NCBI GenBank assembly: GCA_016719015.1
Contig: JADKAZ010000003.1
Coordinates: 1 to 26,728, forward strand
Source of the DNA: Chitinophagaceae bacterium
GTDB lineage: Bacteria; Bacteroidota; Bacteroidia; Chitinophagales; Chitinophagaceae
DNA: 26,728 nucleotides
Reading direction: 5' to 3'
The notes beneath the pieces are model-generated. The model was not told where the DNA came from. It saw only the letters and a list, made by a program, of their open reading frames with translations, and did no database searches. Made by a program: the position numbers and the translations under genes. Below, piece by piece: positions 26,330 to 26,728 of the stretch (position 1 is the first letter of the stretch; each line of letters starts with the position of its first letter).

Positions 26330-26728
26330 TTATTTCAGGTGATATTCTTTTTTTAAAAGATCAATTATTGCCGTGGCAAGATCAAGTGCATTACCGGCAT
26401 TTTTTAATTGTGTTCTGAGATTTCTTGAACGGCATAATTCAGCATATTCGTTAAACAAAATTTTATCAGTATTGAGCAATGGCGGATTAATATTTATAAA
26501 AGAGTCAATGGCATTGGGATTGTATTCATTATATACGGCAGATTGAATAATTTTATTGGCATCATTATTATACCTGAAGTCAAATAGCCGTGCCCTTGCC
26601 TTCCTTACTTCAAGGTATAATGGCCGCTCCACTTCATTAAGAGCTTTCATAGCCCGCAGCACCTGGTCATACTCCCCGATTAACTGTTCTAATTCCGGAC
26701 TATTAAAATAACGCAACGAACCGGAATT
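26330..26728 (-). CDS. HxHxH single-helix array protein, member 10, cut by right edge
   Basis: Only the last 132 residues are present. At the edge the frame reads 'NSGSLRYFNSPELEQLIGEY', the central motif in its RYF form, directly followed by the usual helical stretch. The C-terminus 'IIDLLKKEYHLK' is canonical. It ends 6 nt before member 9. The HxHxH module and the membrane helix must lie to the right of the window, so the array goes on there and has at least ten members. Confidence 0.75.
   Translation of the reverse strand, partial: NSGSLRYFNSPELEQLIGEYDQVLRAMKALNEVERPLYLEVRKARARLFDFRYNNDANKIIQSAVYNEYNPNAIDSFININPPLLNTDKILFNEYAELCRSRNLRTQLKNAGNALDLATAIIDLLKKEYHLK

Larger units (their letters stand above)
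19446..26728 (-). repeat. Tandem gene array with conserved ~150 bp 5' blocks
   Basis: Start codons lie at 20186, 20971, 21719, 22503, 23243, 24019, 24808, 25587 and 26323, giving steps of 736-789 bp. In each unit the first ~100-150 bases (for example 20040-20186, 20825-20971, 26180-26323) are nearly the same DNA, including silent positions in the stretch coding for KKWTHYFWEFLMLFLAV. The remaining ~600 bases have diverged so far that only short protein motifs are shared. All units point the same way and gaps are 2-10 nt. Confidence 0.9.

Noticed and set aside
19446..26728. CRISPR array or non-coding repeat
   Set aside because: The ~770 bp period corresponds to whole protein-coding genes with start and stop codons; there are no short repeats with spacers.
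19446..26728. Array as an assembly duplication artefact
   Set aside because: Outside the first ~150 bp the units differ strongly in DNA and protein, so they cannot be repeated copies of one locus made by assembly.
19446..26728. Phage tail or toxin-immunity array
   Set aside because: No phage, toxin, Rhs, VgrG or secretion genes are present, and the proteins have a cytoplasmic N-terminus with one helix and no known immunity motif.

Overview
The window comes from an AT-rich Bacteroidota genome, most likely of the Chitinophagaceae type. The pointers are Lys/Ile-rich proteins, 'MKK...FAQ' signal peptides, a nucleotide cyclase fused to TPRs, tandem TPR/membrane proteins, and DUF418, DUF1624, DUF2306 and DUF2892 proteins. 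No RNA genes, CRISPR arrays, transposases or integrases were seen. Nearly all genes from 1440 to the right edge lie on the minus strand with gaps of 2-150 nt, so they are read from right to left in one or a few long transcripts.

Left part (1-1961): a DUF418 membrane protein cut by the left edge, a small plus-strand DUF2892 protein and a small plus-strand membrane-anchored protein, then an unrecognised minus-strand gene. All but the small anchored protein need frame corrections to be read.

Centre (2031-18177): secreted or membrane genes for breaking down and taking up acylated amino acids and peptides: penicillin acylase-like S45 hydrolase, YfcC/DcuC-type permease, DmpA-type P1 aminopeptidase, imidazolonepropionase-like amidohydrolase, M20 amidohydrolase and an AmpG-like MFS transporter. 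Regulatory-looking genes lie among them: a class III cyclase-TPR fusion and two tandem TPR proteins with a shared three-helix membrane end. An NTF2-like, a DUF2306 and a cupin protein complete the block.

Right part (18186-26728): a DUF1624 acyltransferase-like membrane protein, preceded in transcription order by the most striking feature, a head-to-tail array of at least ten paralogous genes with a 736-789 bp period. Each complete member starts with an almost invariant ~50-residue module (HxHxH, RKKW, one membrane helix). It continues as a diverged ~200-residue helical domain with a central QLKxSGxLRLIR-like motif near residue 120 and a KKEYHLK-like C-terminus. Gaps between members are only 2-10 nt. 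The array continues past the right edge. I know of no described function; it may be a distant branch of the DUF6090-type single-helix proteins.

Many genes are broken by single-base indels, mostly in homopolymers, while conserved protein resumes in another frame and gene borders stay intact. This points to uncorrected long-read errors rather than real decay. I report such genes at full restored extent.
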